Assembly (NCBI RefSeq): GCF_030272615.1
Contig: NC_081412.1
Span: 543,758,335-543,822,334 of the forward strand
Direction: 5' to 3'
Length of the DNA: 64,000 nucleotides
DNA from: Cryptomeria japonica
Taxonomy: Eukaryota > Streptophyta > Pinopsida > Cupressales > Cupressaceae
Below are positions 36,901-48,465 of this stretch, one piece after another (position 1 is the first letter of the stretch; every line of letters starts with the position of its first letter). Under the pieces are notes generated by a model, which ran no database searches, was not told the DNA's origin, and saw nothing but the letters and a program-made list of their open reading frames with translations. A program made the translations under genes and the position numbers.

Positions 36901-38521
36901 GAGAAAAATTCCTCGTCTAATGTGTGAAATGAAAAAGTGTCTACCTTTGACATTTTTTAATGCACAAGAACACTACCTCATACACCAAGTTGAGGATATT
37001 GAATTGTTTGGGCCTAATACACAAAAGGTCAATGTGGATGGTTGGGAGGCACTTGAAATTTTTGAAGGCTTTGGTTAGACAAAGAGAACATCCTAAGGGT
37101 TCTATGTTGGAAGGATATATGGTATACCAAACCATGGCGTAAATTACTAAATATCTTCCTAGGTTTGCATCAAATTTCCATGTAGATCACATTTGGGATC
37201 CCAATTCCATTAATAGATTTGAAGGGGAGTACCTGATGGGGAAAGGTAGATTGGGGAAAGCGAGAGGTAATTATAAGATGGTCATGGAAATTAATTACAA
37301 TACATTTTACATTTGGTTTTTATGTATATTGTACATATTTAATTATTAATCTTCAATATACATTAATTATTAATTAAGGTTTTATATCATGGTAATTAAC
37401 TAATTATGCATCATTTGTGAATTTCAATTTTTTTTGATACAGTTGGTCGAGAGTGGGATGCACTACATTTGTACATTACAAACAACCTTGATTGGATGAT
37501 GATATGTATTGAATAATGCCAACAATCTAGTTGCACATTAACATGGGAAGGTGTGGCTTCATTGGTTAAAGAAGCTCATCGTAATGGAGATTCCAATGTT
37601 ACACCAATGGAAATTGAATTAGCATATGGTTTAAGAGATAGACAAGTAAGTATAAATATATTAATCACCCATATTATTTAATTATTTTTAATTATATTAT
37701 TGATGTATATATATGTTAAGTTTTTTTTCTTTGCATACATTTAGCCAAGAACAAATATATTTATCATCTGATGATGCAATAATTTTTATATGTTTGACAT
37801 ATTGTAGGTAAAACATGACAAGGTTATGTGGTGCAATGCTCGTAAATTTTGAATCAAAAAGTTGTATGACATGAAGAAAACTTGTGATTCTGGGATAACT
37901 GCAATCTTTTAGGTGACTAATATAAGTGACATACATCCAGAAGTCTTTGAAAAATTGATACTACGGGATTTTGGATGATATACTTGAGTTTGACTTTAAG
38001 TCCTTCAAATTAGTTATGTTTGTCGTCTAATGGTATAGGATACAATTGAATGAAAATGAACCCAAGAGAACTGTTATTGAACATGATAATGTATTTACCA
38101 TGGTTAATACAAGGTCATTGGAGCAAGCTGGAAATGAGCCCTATGTTCTTCCAAGCCAATGTGAGCAGGTATTTTACATAGAGGTTCCAAGTAAACCGGG
38201 TTGGTCATTTTTTGTTACACATGATCCAAGAGGAAGGTCGGTAAAGAATAATATGCTGGAAGAAGAAGATATTGAAGAACTAGAAGATGATTAGGATCAA
38301 TAGTTAGTTAATGACATTCTCAAGGAAGATGTCGAAAAAGGGGAACTAGATCATGATTATGTAGGAGTTAATGTTCATGAAGATGATATCTGTGTGGATG
38401 ATGACATTATAGAAACTAATATCAATGATAATGATGATGATTTGACCAATCCTTACAATGTTGAATCTAGAGCAGATGATACAGACAAAGAGTTGGATGA
38501 AGAAGAAGATCAATGGCATTG
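33918..38521 (+). pseudogene. TNP2-like CACTA transposase
   Basis: Cuts and pastes CACTA elements. Blocks in order: a Transpos_assoc zinc-binding start (CHCPCNNC near 34060-34085); an acidic linker; LEKAYEPLYEGSRK (34540-34590); IDACPNDHIIYHK (34890-34930); the Transposase_21 core with LVAGGVNPFGELRSIYSVWP (35210-35270) and VYSKPLIHDLLNLWNG (35540-35590); KGKLACPVCGPK (35815-35850); DTMHIRKNIKETLWK (36260-36305); a DUF4218-like start (MKMHDWHTF near 36560); and a DUF4216-like block with FTMVNTRSL and LPSQCEQVFYIEVP (38090-38200), followed by an acidic tail. Long AT-rich gaps between blocks could be introns or insertions. In-frame stops (for example 35125, 35887, 36489 and 38292) show decay. 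Confidence 0.85.
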
Positions 38522-39001
38522 AAATGTATCAGTTATGCAATTATATTATCTGTTTGATATTGATTTCTTGATAGAATTATATTTGACTTATATGGTTACA
38601 TAATTAATTCATGATGTTTTTAATTTTTATGCCATATATATCTTGATAATCCAACCATGTAACAACATATATAATTTCTCCACATAGAGATTTAAAGTAG
38701 CAATTATCAATTGTAGATAATAACAATAGAGAACTGGTTTGAAAATGAAAATATCCACAACACCATTTGCAAATAAGGAAATGGATTTTTGTATATTACT
38801 TTTGAAAATAAGTCTTGTTCTTGGAACATGAGAACTGTTTGAAACTTGAACTTCAAAAAAATTGTAAAAGCTTAAAAACATATATCAACTTGTCCTTTAT
38901 AAATTATTACATCAAGGACTTATAACACATCACATGGTTACACCCTTTGAAAGAGTCTTTTGAAAAAAATTAAAACATTACTCTTTAAATGAAAGTAGTT
39001 A
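38522..39001. other. Spacer between CACTA core and family A copy 2
   Basis: AT-rich with no recognisable gene. It may hold the missing right end of the CACTA element, but no inverted copy of CACTACAAATTC was seen. Confidence 0.4.
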
Positions 39002-40843
39002 TCATCTAGTAAGGCACAAATGCACTTTGGTTAAGTGTGCCAAGTATTTCTCACTGAAATGAGTATCATAGTCATGAACAATGTCTCGTGCCTCCACCTC
39101 CATCAACACCATTCCCTCCATGTAGTTCTCCACTTTGTTAGTGTCCACAACTTCGGTAGCTTTCATTGCATCCTTGAGCATCTGTTGGGATTCCCCAATC
39201 CATTTCACTTTCTCCTTTTCATCTCCATATTCATCAAGCAAAGGAGGGATGTCATTTGATCCATCACCAAGGAAATTGACACCCTCAAATCTCAGAGCCT
39301 TCAGATATTTTTATGAATTTTTATCAGTTGTTCACAATTTTGCATAGCCCCAGGGTCTGCTTCATTTTTACTCTAAATCTCTTTAAATCATTCATGCAAT
39401 CGTTGATCCAATCTCTCATTCTCCTCGATGACAGTCTCATTCTTAAAGTACATATCCTAGTATTCATGCATCCATACCTTTAAATTTGTGAACCTCTTTT
39501 GTATGAGTACAAATAGAGTTTCATTCTTTATATTTGTCAATTGGGCTTGGCGCTAAAGATTCTCTTCTTTCAATCTACCAGCTTTGGTTTGAGGCTACAA
39601 GCTTTCACCTTGTGTCAATAGTTTTTGTGGCTCTTTTTATTTTAACATTTCTCTCAAATGATCAATCTCTTTATTTAGTCTAATGTCCTCAAGTTTGGTA
39701 GACTCATTTTCTCTTAGCGGCAATTGAATTTGTACCTTATTCAATTTGGCAATGTTCACTCCTAGATCATCTATAACTAGAGGATATGTTTCTCCAACCT
39801 TCAGAGTCATTGTGTGGCCAATGGCCTTCCGTGTATCAATCACCATGGGTCTTTTGTGTGGAGGATATAAACACCAAATCAACATATAGTTTTCATTTGG
39901 GTTTTACATAGACCCCATGTACACTTGGGTCACACCTTCTGGAGACAACTTATGTTTTGCATCAATATCATAGAGAAAACTATCAAATATTAGAGCTAAA
40001 TTTAGATCCCATTGAGGAAAGATTAAGACGCCCGCATATTCAAGTAATTTCCTCCCTTTTCTCAAGAGTCATTTGATTCATTTCCTGTTCTACTTCACTT
40101 CTCAAAGCAATCAATAATTGGTTTTCATTAGAGGCATTCACCTCTTTAGCACTCTCCCTAATTGATTTACCTTTTATTTTATACAAGAAAGACTTAAATT
40201 TAGAAGACTTTTCTAAACTGTCATCAGACACGAAATTCATACAAGCCAATTTCCTTGGATTCTCTTCGATGGGCACTTCTTCATCTGGATCCCTAACCGG
40301 GGACACTTTCTCTTCAATAAACATCTTGGAGAGATTCTCAAATGAAATCTCATCTCCTTCTAATGATCCCTCATCGCTGGAAGATGATACATCAATTGTC
40401 TGCATCTCTATTGCCCTTAGCTCCATTTCTATGTTATGGTTATCAATAGCCAATTCGGCCTCCTCTTTATCCATGTTTCTTATAAAGTCATCCCTTACAT
40501 ATGGTATGTGCACATATTCACCAATTTTTCATTTATTTTTTTGTTGAATGAGTATATCCTTTAGGGTCAAAGCCTCTCCTTGGTGCTCCCAACTTTAAGT
40601 TGAAATGGGCTAGTTTATCCCATGTGAGCTCTTGACCTTATTTCCCAGTAATAGGGAATTCTCCAACACATAAAGTTCTCGGAATAAAGGCTTTCTTATC
40701 ATGTGAACTCAAATGCATGTGATTTGAAACTACCATCTGCCTAATTATTTCTAAATAGGAAACTCTGTCAGGCATTGTCTTGGGTAGTAGAAGTCGGGAT
40801 TCCTCAAAGCCATAGACTCTAATCACTATTACATCATAAAAAT
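39002..40843 (-). pseudogene. Family A coding region, copy 2, 3' part
   Basis: Continues, on the other side of an inserted LTR element, the frame that starts at 49105. Next to the LTR it reads VIVIRVYGFEESRLLLPK (40830-40770), which lines up with STIIRFYGFPGEPHVLPF of copy 1 (6320-6260). Acid- and Ser-rich parts follow (MQTIDVSSSSDEGSLEGDE near 40410-40350). The C-terminal helix WIGESQQMLKDAMKATEVVD (39200-39140) corresponds to WKEEAKRVINTQVELICEGI of copy 1 (about 3930-3870). Stops near 40640 and 39630 break it. Function unknown. Together the two copies define conserved N-terminal, acidic-linker and helical C-terminal parts. Confidence 0.55.
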
Positions 40844-41965
40844 TGATGAATACTAAGAGGGGGGGGTGAATTAGTATGATAAAAAAATTAACCAAACTCT
40901 TAAGCAATTTTACTATAGACCGGTATAGTAGATTAAACAACAAACTAGTTAAAACACAAACAAGCCAAATAGCAAATAGAACATTCACCCATAGAAGCAC
41001 AATCACCATAACACAACATATTTTGATGTGGAAACCCAAATGGGAAAAACCACAGTGAAGAAAACTCACAAGTCAACTATCTACAGAATAGTAACCAGAC
41101 TAGTTAAGGTCAGACCGGTTAAGGCCTTACAATGTTCTTCACCAAAACAGATCATGTTTGGAATCTAGATCTCTATTAGGAGATAAGTCCTATTAAAGAC
41201 TACCCTGTTAGAGGATTTCAGATCCACAACTATGAACCACCTTGTTAGAGGATTTACAAAAGGCTTGACTGGGCCTACCTGGTTAAGGGTTTTTGACTTG
41301 TCGAAGAGATTAGTAATCAACAAGTGAATGATCTAGAAAGTAGCATAGAATGATTGATTATATCCTTTATTTCTCTCTGTTAATGCATTGCAGCATTACT
41401 TCACTCTTCTATCCTTTGCATGATCAATCTCTATCACATGATGCTTCTATATCAACTTCACTTCTTCAGAACACATACACACACACTAAAACCCTAGACA
41501 AAAATGATGTCCTTAAATAGGAAATTGATTTCATGTTGATCCAATGAGATTGGATTATAATTTCCTAGGTTCAAAGCATCTAGACACATTTGGTAACACG
41601 GTATAGAAACACTGCCAAAGTATCGGTGGATGATAACTCATCACACTTTACAATTATACCAATTAACAAACAAAGACTGGTAAACTAGAACATAGTGTTC
41701 TGATAAAAAATATTAACTACCGCTAGGGGTCTTTGATCTACTTGAGTTCTTCATACCGCTTGATTTCTTCGGTTATGCTTTAACTAGTAAGGTTCTTATG
41801 CAAAACACTGATAGTCTTCTACAAACAAAGACTATACATACAATGACATATAATACCAGTTTGTACAATACAACACATATTACCGATTGAGAATAACTCA
41901 TACATAAAATAAGTTTGTGTACATCAATGACAATCACAACTTAAGCATCATAAAAATACCAATAA
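40844..41965 (-). repeat. 3' LTR of retroelement copy 2
   Basis: On the plus strand it starts TGATGAATACTAAGAGGGG and ends TACCAATA, so the sense 5' end is TATTGG, mutated from TGTTGG as kept in the 5' LTR. TATA-like TATTTAAG lies at 41512-41519 on the minus strand. Length about 1122 bases against 1131 for the other LTR. Confidence 0.9.
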
Positions 41966-41982
41966 TCTCCCCCTTTGGCATT
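41966..41982 (-). other. Polypurine tract of copy 2
   Basis: In sense, GCCAAAGGGGGAGAT lies directly before the 3' LTR. This is the usual plus-strand primer of plant Ty1-copia-like elements, and it confirms the minus orientation and the LTR boundary. Confidence 0.85.
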
Positions 41983-42319
41983 GATGGCAACACTAAGGAA
42001 ATTTTTTGACATCTAAGTGCTTACAAAAAAAAAATGATGCCATAATCAAAATTACTCCCCCTAAGCATATACACTACTCCCTTTACCAAAATTACAAGCA
42101 TATACAAATTTAATGCTACTTCCCATAAAATTTTCATGACAGAATACTACTCCCCCTTTATTACAATGACAAATTAATGTAAAACATAATGGGTTTACCA
42201 CTCCCCTAATCATATTGCATACCATAAAAACTCTAGTATATGTTTATGACAATAAGGAGTAAAAATTTTCATAAATAGATTTAAAGTTTTTCACAAAATC
42301 CTTCATGTTTGTTGACTAG

Positions 42320-45300
42320 GTATCTAGGAGTGAGGCAACAATTTCACTTTGAGTCTTCATCTAGAAAGCTAACTCCTCCATGGCATCGATGGTACTCAAT
42401 TATTGTGTAACAATAATAGCCTCCATGTTCAGAAAACACTTCTGAAGAACCTGCAACTTTGGTAATAAAACCAATTGGAGCTCCTACAGATCTTAAGTCT
42501 GCTTGCAGATCTTTGATTCAATCTTTGCAATCTGATGTCGGTGAGTGGGAATAGTCTGCCCATACACTGTGAAGGAATCATATGACAATTTGAAGTTGCC
42601 TATATGATGCTTTAACTCCGATTTGAGTTGGCTCTTTTTCTTCAAAGCATCATCACATAATAGATCGGGCTGGCAGATTTTGCTCAATAGTTTATGTCCT
42701 TTAGTAATTGCTAGACTGATATCATCCCTCTGGTGGATTAGCTTGTCTTTGTCTTCATTAAATTGCTTCACCAGTGCAACTTTGAGTGCCTTTTCATTGT
42801 TTTTCTTTGCAGTGGCCTAGGCAGCATCTTCCAAACATTGTACTTGATCATCCACGATTGTGCAAAGAAGTTTTAACTGGGCCAGAGAGGAATTGGTACC
42901 AAGGAGACTAGTACCGGGAACTAAGTTAGAAAGAGTGTCAACATCAGATTGAATGATATAATGTTATTTCTTCCTCCTCAGTTCTTCCAATATTTCCTGA
43001 GCTAGTTGAATACTCCTTAGTAGCTCATTTCTATCTACTAATTGGGTAAGACAGGAAAGAGTCAAATCACTGTGATCAGTGGGATCAACCTATTTTGTTT
43101 GATCATCGGTTGCCTTTAGAGTCTATCCTCCTTCCTTTGATTTTTTCTCCTCTTGTTTCCTCTTCTCTCGCTCTTCTTTTTCCTTGGCCTCCTTGTCAGC
43201 CTTTTATTTCTCCTCTTTATCCTTCTCTGCTCTTTTCTTCTCTTCTTCTTTCTTTTCTCTCTTCTTCTCTTCTTTTTCCTTCTTCGCTCTTTCTTTCTCT
43301 TGTTTCTCTTTCTCTTGTTCTCTTTCTCTTGTTTCTCTTTCTCTTGTTTCTCTTTCTCCTATTTCCCTTTCTTAGGTTTCTCTTTTGTCACTTTCTCAAC
43401 TTTTTCTTTTTCCACTCTCTCTCCTTCAGCTTTCTCCTTTTCTACGTTTACGTTCTCTGCTTTATCTTTTTCTTGTTTCTCTTTCTCTGCTTTTTCTTTC
43501 TCCATTTTCTCCTTATCTTTTTCCTTCAGTTGAGTGCCTTCAACATCTAGTGCATCCACATCAATAGGATTATTTTTTTAGTTACTCTTTCACCCTGATT
43601 ATTGAAGGTTTCATCCAGTTTAGATGTAGATAGGTCAAGCTCTTGCCAATCCTATTGATTACCTTTTGATACCTTCTACATTTTGACAGCTTCTTTAACC
43701 TGCAGATGGGTGTCTTTTTCCACTTCAGAGGTTTTTCCTCCAAGTAACTGAAGTCTTCTTCTTTGCATGAAAAAGATGCCTTTGTACTGATTAATAATCT
43801 CAAATAACTTTGAATTAGAAGCATCAGGAAAATATTTAGCAAAAATTTCTTCCCTAATTTCTTGCTCCTTTTTAATGACAGTGCATCATTTATTATCCAA
43901 ATAATTATACAAAGAATTAGGAACAATAGGTTTAATATCAATCAGAGACCGATCATTATCACACAAATATTTAATGACCTCTAGCTCCACCTCTTCCTTT
44001 TCACTATCACTAAGATCATCAAAATAATCTTTTAGATCATCAACAACTTTCCTTCTAACATTCTTCATAATCCTTTGAAAATGTGTCATAGGCTAGTAAG
44101 AAGTAACATGTATATTTATCAGTGCAGAGGTTGTAGGTACATTACCAGTTGTCTTCATCTTCTTACTAGGTTGCTTTGTCTTCTTCATTTCTACCTCTAG
44201 TTCAGTGTCTTCTGAATCTAGTGTGTTATTCCTGGTTTTTCTCTTCCTTTCAAATACCTTTGGCGGAACGGCCTCCGGTTTCTTTTTCACTGGTGACCTC
44301 TTGGTCACTTTAGGACTAGTAGTAGATGCAACCGATGCCGATGCTGATGGCATAGCTTTCCTCTTCTTCTGCTTTGGTACTTTAGTCGATTTGATCCTCT
44401 CTGAGTAAGTATCGGTCCTCTTCTTCTTTCAATCTAGTGGTGAAGGAAGTAGGGTAGAGGCATACCCCATGAGTATATCATTTACCACTTCATAGCCCAT
44501 AGGCTCAACTTCATCTTGTCTAGGCTCAACAACTTCCATTATGCAGCAATCCACTTTGATTCTGAAACAAATATCATCTTCATACCTTTTAATTAGATCA
44601 CCTGATGTTCTCATTCTCTAGTTCATCTTTAATATGAACTCATCAAAATACTTGTTCAGAGTCTCCAGATAAGTAGATCCCAGTTCTTGCAGACTCTCCT
44701 TCATTTGTCTTGAAATGGGTAGGTTAGTTGACCATTGAACATCATCGACTCTTGGAAAATACCCTTGAAAATAGAAAAATAGATCAACAAGCACTTGACC
44801 GAACTTAAACCTAGGTGCCTTGTCCTCTTTGATGGAATTCAGATTCTCCTTGAGTTGTTTTTGCATGTCGGTACATAAGTCATATTCTGCATCTTCCTTG
44901 ATCATCCTATATGCGGCATGCACCACAACTGTAGGAACAAAATTCATTCTACTAGCATAGAGTACTCTATAACCGATCACCATGCACACATACTTCACCA
45001 AGTCATTTCTTATGGTGTTTACAGTCATTTCCTTCTGGTTGCTCATAGAACTAGTGAGCTCTATCACTTTGACTTTTGTGATCTTGCAAAGAATGGGGAT
45101 CTCTCCAACATTGCAGAAATTCATCACGACATCGATTGCCTCTGGTGTGATATCATGGGTTCGCTCAAGATACATCTTATCACCATGAACCCTACTAAGA
45201 ATGATTCTTATATGATCTTCTATGAATTCCTTAAGAAAATATACTGCATTGTGGAATTTATTCTTCTCAATCATGCTATACTCTGGTTTAATCTTCTTAT

Positions 45301-45508
45301 CATCTCCACATAACAAACTCAACTGGGAGTGAATCACTAGAGACCCTAGGTCTTCTAGTTTGCAATCAATGTTTCTTGAAACATCTCCTATGACAATGAC
45401 TTTGGTAGGAATTTGAGATAGGGCATTATATTTCACCTTCTTCCTAAGAAATTTGGATGACTCCTCAAGTTGGGTAGAACTAGAAGGGATTTTGGATGTA
45501 GAGGCCAT
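42320..45508 (-). pseudogene. Second ORF of the non-autonomous LTR element (unrecognised)
   Basis: Begins MASTSKIPSSSTQLEE at 45508 and reads 296 residues without a break, then continues past single stops near 44617, 44428, 44090 and 43860 down to about 42320. Residues 1-270 look globular (LVKYVCMVIGYRVLYASRMN; FKFGQVLVDLFFYFQGYFP). Next come basic runs (KVTKRSPVKKKPEA, VFERKRKT), an acidic segment (DDLSDSEKEEVELEV), a Lys/Glu repeat tract (43157-43560) and a C-terminal coiled coil (42771-42493). It stands where pol would be but shows no pol motif. The pattern of a conserved hydrophobic helix followed by FGQVL recalls, loosely, the plant transposon protein domain seen in other non-autonomous elements; that is a guess. 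The matching stretch in copy 1 shows it belongs to the element, not to a captured host gene unique to this insertion. Confidence 0.65.
43157..43560 (-). repeat. Lys/Glu-rich low-complexity coding repeat
   Basis: Plus-strand TTTCTCTTTCTCTTG-type repeats read on the minus strand as KEKEK, AEKEKQEKDKAE and similar. It lies inside the second ORF, and its purine/pyrimidine asymmetry produces long spurious Leu/Ser/Phe-rich frames on the plus strand. The expansion is a simple-sequence event; it could extend a helical charged rod. Confidence 0.85.
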
Positions 45509-46082
45509 GTATAAATAATTTTGAATGATGAGTGTTTCGATGAAGAATACCTTTTCACTCTAAAATAGGGTTCGCCGATGTCAAATTTCAACTAGGGTTC
45601 ATTGATGTCAAACACAACACACTTCTCCAAAAGCTTGTTTTACCACTCTGACCTCCACTCTAAATAACTTGAAATGGTTGCAAAATCTTGTCCAATATTT
45701 CTTTCTGGATTCTTTCAAATGCAAGATTGATCGCTCTTGTTTTGCTGCTCAGGCTATAAAAATTCTCTTTTGAAAATAGGTGAGTAAAAATGATGACAAA
45801 AGCCACTTTTAAACATGCTCCTACCTACCATAATAAATGCATCACCGATAGGGTACAAACCCTAACTTTACCACTTCATTTCTTTTTTCCGTTGATAGGT
45901 AACCAATATCGATGAAAACACTTTACTGATATACACCTGGGATTCGAAATATTGTTACCGAAAAATTCCCCCTTAAGATTTTTGAAGCTTAATTTGTCGA
46001 TAGAGGGGTCTCCACACTGGCTGCGGAAACTGGTACATCTTGTGGCTTCTCTTCAGACTTCTTCTTCCAAATTTTATCCATA

Positions 46083-47284
46083 TCAGCTTGAACGGTTTCA
46101 AAATTGATCTTTCCTTTTCAGTCGACCAGTATGTCTCTTGATGGATTCTTTCTCATTCTACATGTTCTGGCAATATGTCCCGGTTTGTTAGAATGATAGC
46201 ATACCATACTAGGTGCTCTCCATGGTCCGGTGTTCACATTTCCATTCTTCCTCCTGCATGTTGCAGTAGTGTGGCTACTACCATGATAGATCAAACAAGT
46301 TGCTCTCTAACTATTTGTCACTCCATAACATTTTAACCAGTGGTCATAGGTTCTATACCGGTTTGGGTTTTGGTTCATAGGAGGTTTCGGGACAACTTTT
46401 TTAGATCTTGGTGCATAACTTCCAGGACTGTTCATAATTGATTTGCCCTCAAAAGATCTATACCCAAAATTGTTGCATACATAACAATGACCATTAAATA
46501 TATCGGTTCTAGTATTGTGGTTGTACACATTGTTTTGCATGTAGGGAAAATTATTGTAAGTCTTACTCCTACACACATTAGCAGTATGTCCTTCCTTATA
46601 GCAGTTAGAGCATAAAAGTTTAAACTTTGTAATACCTTTGCTTCGGTTGACCTTAGGTGTCGATTTCTCCTTTGATGCACCAACCTTGGTTCCAGAGGTT
46701 TCACCTTCCTCATATGCAAAGAAACCAAGTCCAGACATATCCTTTGATGGCTTCATTGATTCCATCTTTTGGTCCAACTTCACAGCACTCCGGTTGAACT
46801 TTGCAAGTATCTCCTTCATCTCAGCAAGTTCCTTGGAAAGAGCATCATTGGTTTTCATCAAGGTTTCATTCTAAGAAATGGTTGCATTGAGGTCTGGTTG
46901 CATTTATTCTTTCTCTTCCTTACCCTCTTGCAGATAAGAGGTAATGGTACCAATTTCTTGTTTCAACTTATAGATCTCGTGCTCCTTGTCCATCACTAGA
47001 TCTTCAGCTTTTCTTCTGTTTTCTAGCTCCTAACTCATCCTGATAGTGAGTCCTTCCAGCTCCCTCCCTAGGTTAGTTTTTGACTCATTCAATTTCTCTA
47101 CTTCTTTGACTAGGGCATCCATGTCTGCTTCATCAAAAGAGTTGTTCTTGGTAATATCCATCATTTTCTCAACAAGCTCTCTTCTTTTGGCTAAAGAGGC
47201 TTTATACTTGACCTTAAGTTCATCATAGGCTCTCTCAGATTCAGCCAAATGGTGAGTGAGTTCCCTCATGTTGTATTCCCTCAT
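46083..47284 (-). pseudogene. Gag-like protein, copy 2
   Basis: Starts MREYNMREL at 47284, about 50 bases from the LTR, at the same place as copy 1. An N-terminal coiled coil (about 47284-46800) is interrupted by stops near 47029 and 46870. Then come SGLGFFAYEEGETSG (near 46730) and the zinc knuckles: CSNCYKEGHTANVC (near 46600, intact), CYVCNNFGYRSFEG (near 46470, His to Tyr and Cys to Gly), CLIYHGSSHTTATC (near 46290, Cys to Tyr) and CYHSNKPGHIARTC (near 46190, Cys to Ser). A KKKSEEK tail follows. The third knuckle has the same Cys-to-Tyr change in both copies, so that change predates their split, while knuckles 2 and 4 decayed in this copy only. Confidence 0.78.
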
Positions 47285-47319
47285 ATCTGCTTTTATGTGG
47301 TTAGACTTATAGAAAGGTT

Positions 47320-47332
47320 GGCTCTGAAACTA
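47320..47332 (-). other. Primer-binding site of copy 2 (degenerate)
   Basis: Sense TAGTTTCAGAGCC, next to the 5' LTR. It differs at two bases from TGGTATCAGAGCC, the initiator tRNA-Met site. Copy 1 keeps a better version. Confidence 0.75.
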
Positions 47333-47334
47333 AT

Positions 47335-48465
47335 TGATGAATACTAAGAGGGGGGGGTGAATTCATATGCCCAAAACATTAACCAAACTCTTAAGCAATT
47401 TTATTGCAAACCGGTAGAGTAGATTAAACAACAAACCGGTTAAAATAAAATAAAAAACAAATAGAAAATAGAGCATCCACCCACAGAAGCACAATCACCA
47501 TGACACAAATTATTTTGACGTGGAAACCCAAATGGGAAAAACCACAGTGAGTAAAACTCACAAGTCAACTATCCGGAGAATAGTAACTAGACCGGTTAAG
47601 GCCTTACAATGTTCTTCACCAGAACATATTTTTTAGGAAACCATATCTTTTTTAGGAGATAAGTCCTGTTAAATACTACCATGTTAGAGGATTTCAGATA
47701 CACAACTGTGAACCACCTTGCTAGATTATTTACAAAAGGCTTGACTAGGCCTACCCAGTTAAGGGTTTCATACTTGTCGAAGAGATTAGTAATCAATAAG
47801 TGAATGATCTAGAAAGTAGCAGAGAATGCTTGATTAGATCCTTGACTACTCTTTGTTAGTGCATTGCAACATTACTTCACTCTTCTATCCTTTGCATGAT
47901 CAATCTCTATCGCATGATGCTTCTATATCAACTTCACTTCTTCAGCACACATACACACACACACACTAAAACCCTAGACATGATGTCCTTAAATAGGAAG
48001 CTGATTTCATGTCAGTCCAATGAGATTGGATTACAATTTCCTAGGTTCAAATAATCTAGACACATTTGGTAACACGGCATAGAAACACTGCCCAAGTATT
48101 GGTGGATGATAATTCATCACAATTTAAAATTATACCGGTTTAACATAGTATACCGATTACAAGTTAACAAATAAAGACTGGTAAACTGGAACATAGTGTT
48201 CCAATAAAAAAGATTAATAGTCGCTAGGGGTCTTTGATCCACTTGAGATCTTCATACTGCTTGAGGTCTTCGGTCATGCTTTGACTAGTAAGCTTTTTCT
48301 GCAAAACACTGATAGTTTTCTACAAACAAAGACTATACATACAATGACATATAATACCAGTTTGAACAATACAACACATATTACTGGTTGAGAATAACTC
48401 ATACATAAAATAAGTGTGTGCCCATCAATGACAATCACAACTTAAGCATCATCAATATACCAACA
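47335..48465 (-). repeat. 5' LTR of retroelement copy 2
   Basis: In sense it starts TGTTGGTATATTG and ends CTTAGTATTCATCA. TATA-like TATTTAAG is at 47988-47995. It is very similar to the 3' LTR across its length with scattered substitutions and small indels, meaning an insertion old enough to have diverged but far younger than the LINE or copia scraps. Confidence 0.9.

Larger units (their letters stand above)
32841..38521 (+). mobile_element. CACTA (En/Spm) DNA transposon, decayed
   Basis: The coding core at 33918-38521 is a TNP2-type transposase. The left end is set at CACTACAAATTCTGAC (32841), which begins with the CACTA signature and is followed by possible subterminal repeat sequence (GTTCGTCAGTAATGCGATG near 32928). 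I did not find the matching inverted terminus near 38.5-39.0 kb, so the right end is only the end of the transposase and the left end is tentative. Frame breaks make the element inactive. Confidence 0.65.
40844..48465 (-). mobile_element. Non-autonomous LTR retroelement, copy 2 (complete, 7.6 kb)
   Basis: Both LTRs are present (5' LTR 47335-48465, 3' LTR 40844-41965), with a primer-binding site next to the 5' LTR and a polypurine tract next to the 3' LTR. The interior holds a gag-like ORF (47284 to about 46083) and a long second ORF (45508 to about 42320). There is no protease, integrase or reverse transcriptase motif, so it depended on an autonomous partner. It resembles the element class described as TR-GAG or LARD, except for the second ORF. 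Copy 1 at the window start has the same order and the same LTR-to-gag junction, so the structure was propagated rather than formed by decay. It sits inside family A copy 2. Flanks show only a 4-base match (ATTT in sense), not a clean 5-base target duplication. Confidence 0.88.

Noticed and set aside
43095-43550. Three overlapping Leu/Ser/Phe-rich plus-strand frames
   Set aside because: They are the antisense of the Lys/Glu repeat in the second ORF of the LTR element; low-complexity pyrimidine tracts give open frames in several phases.
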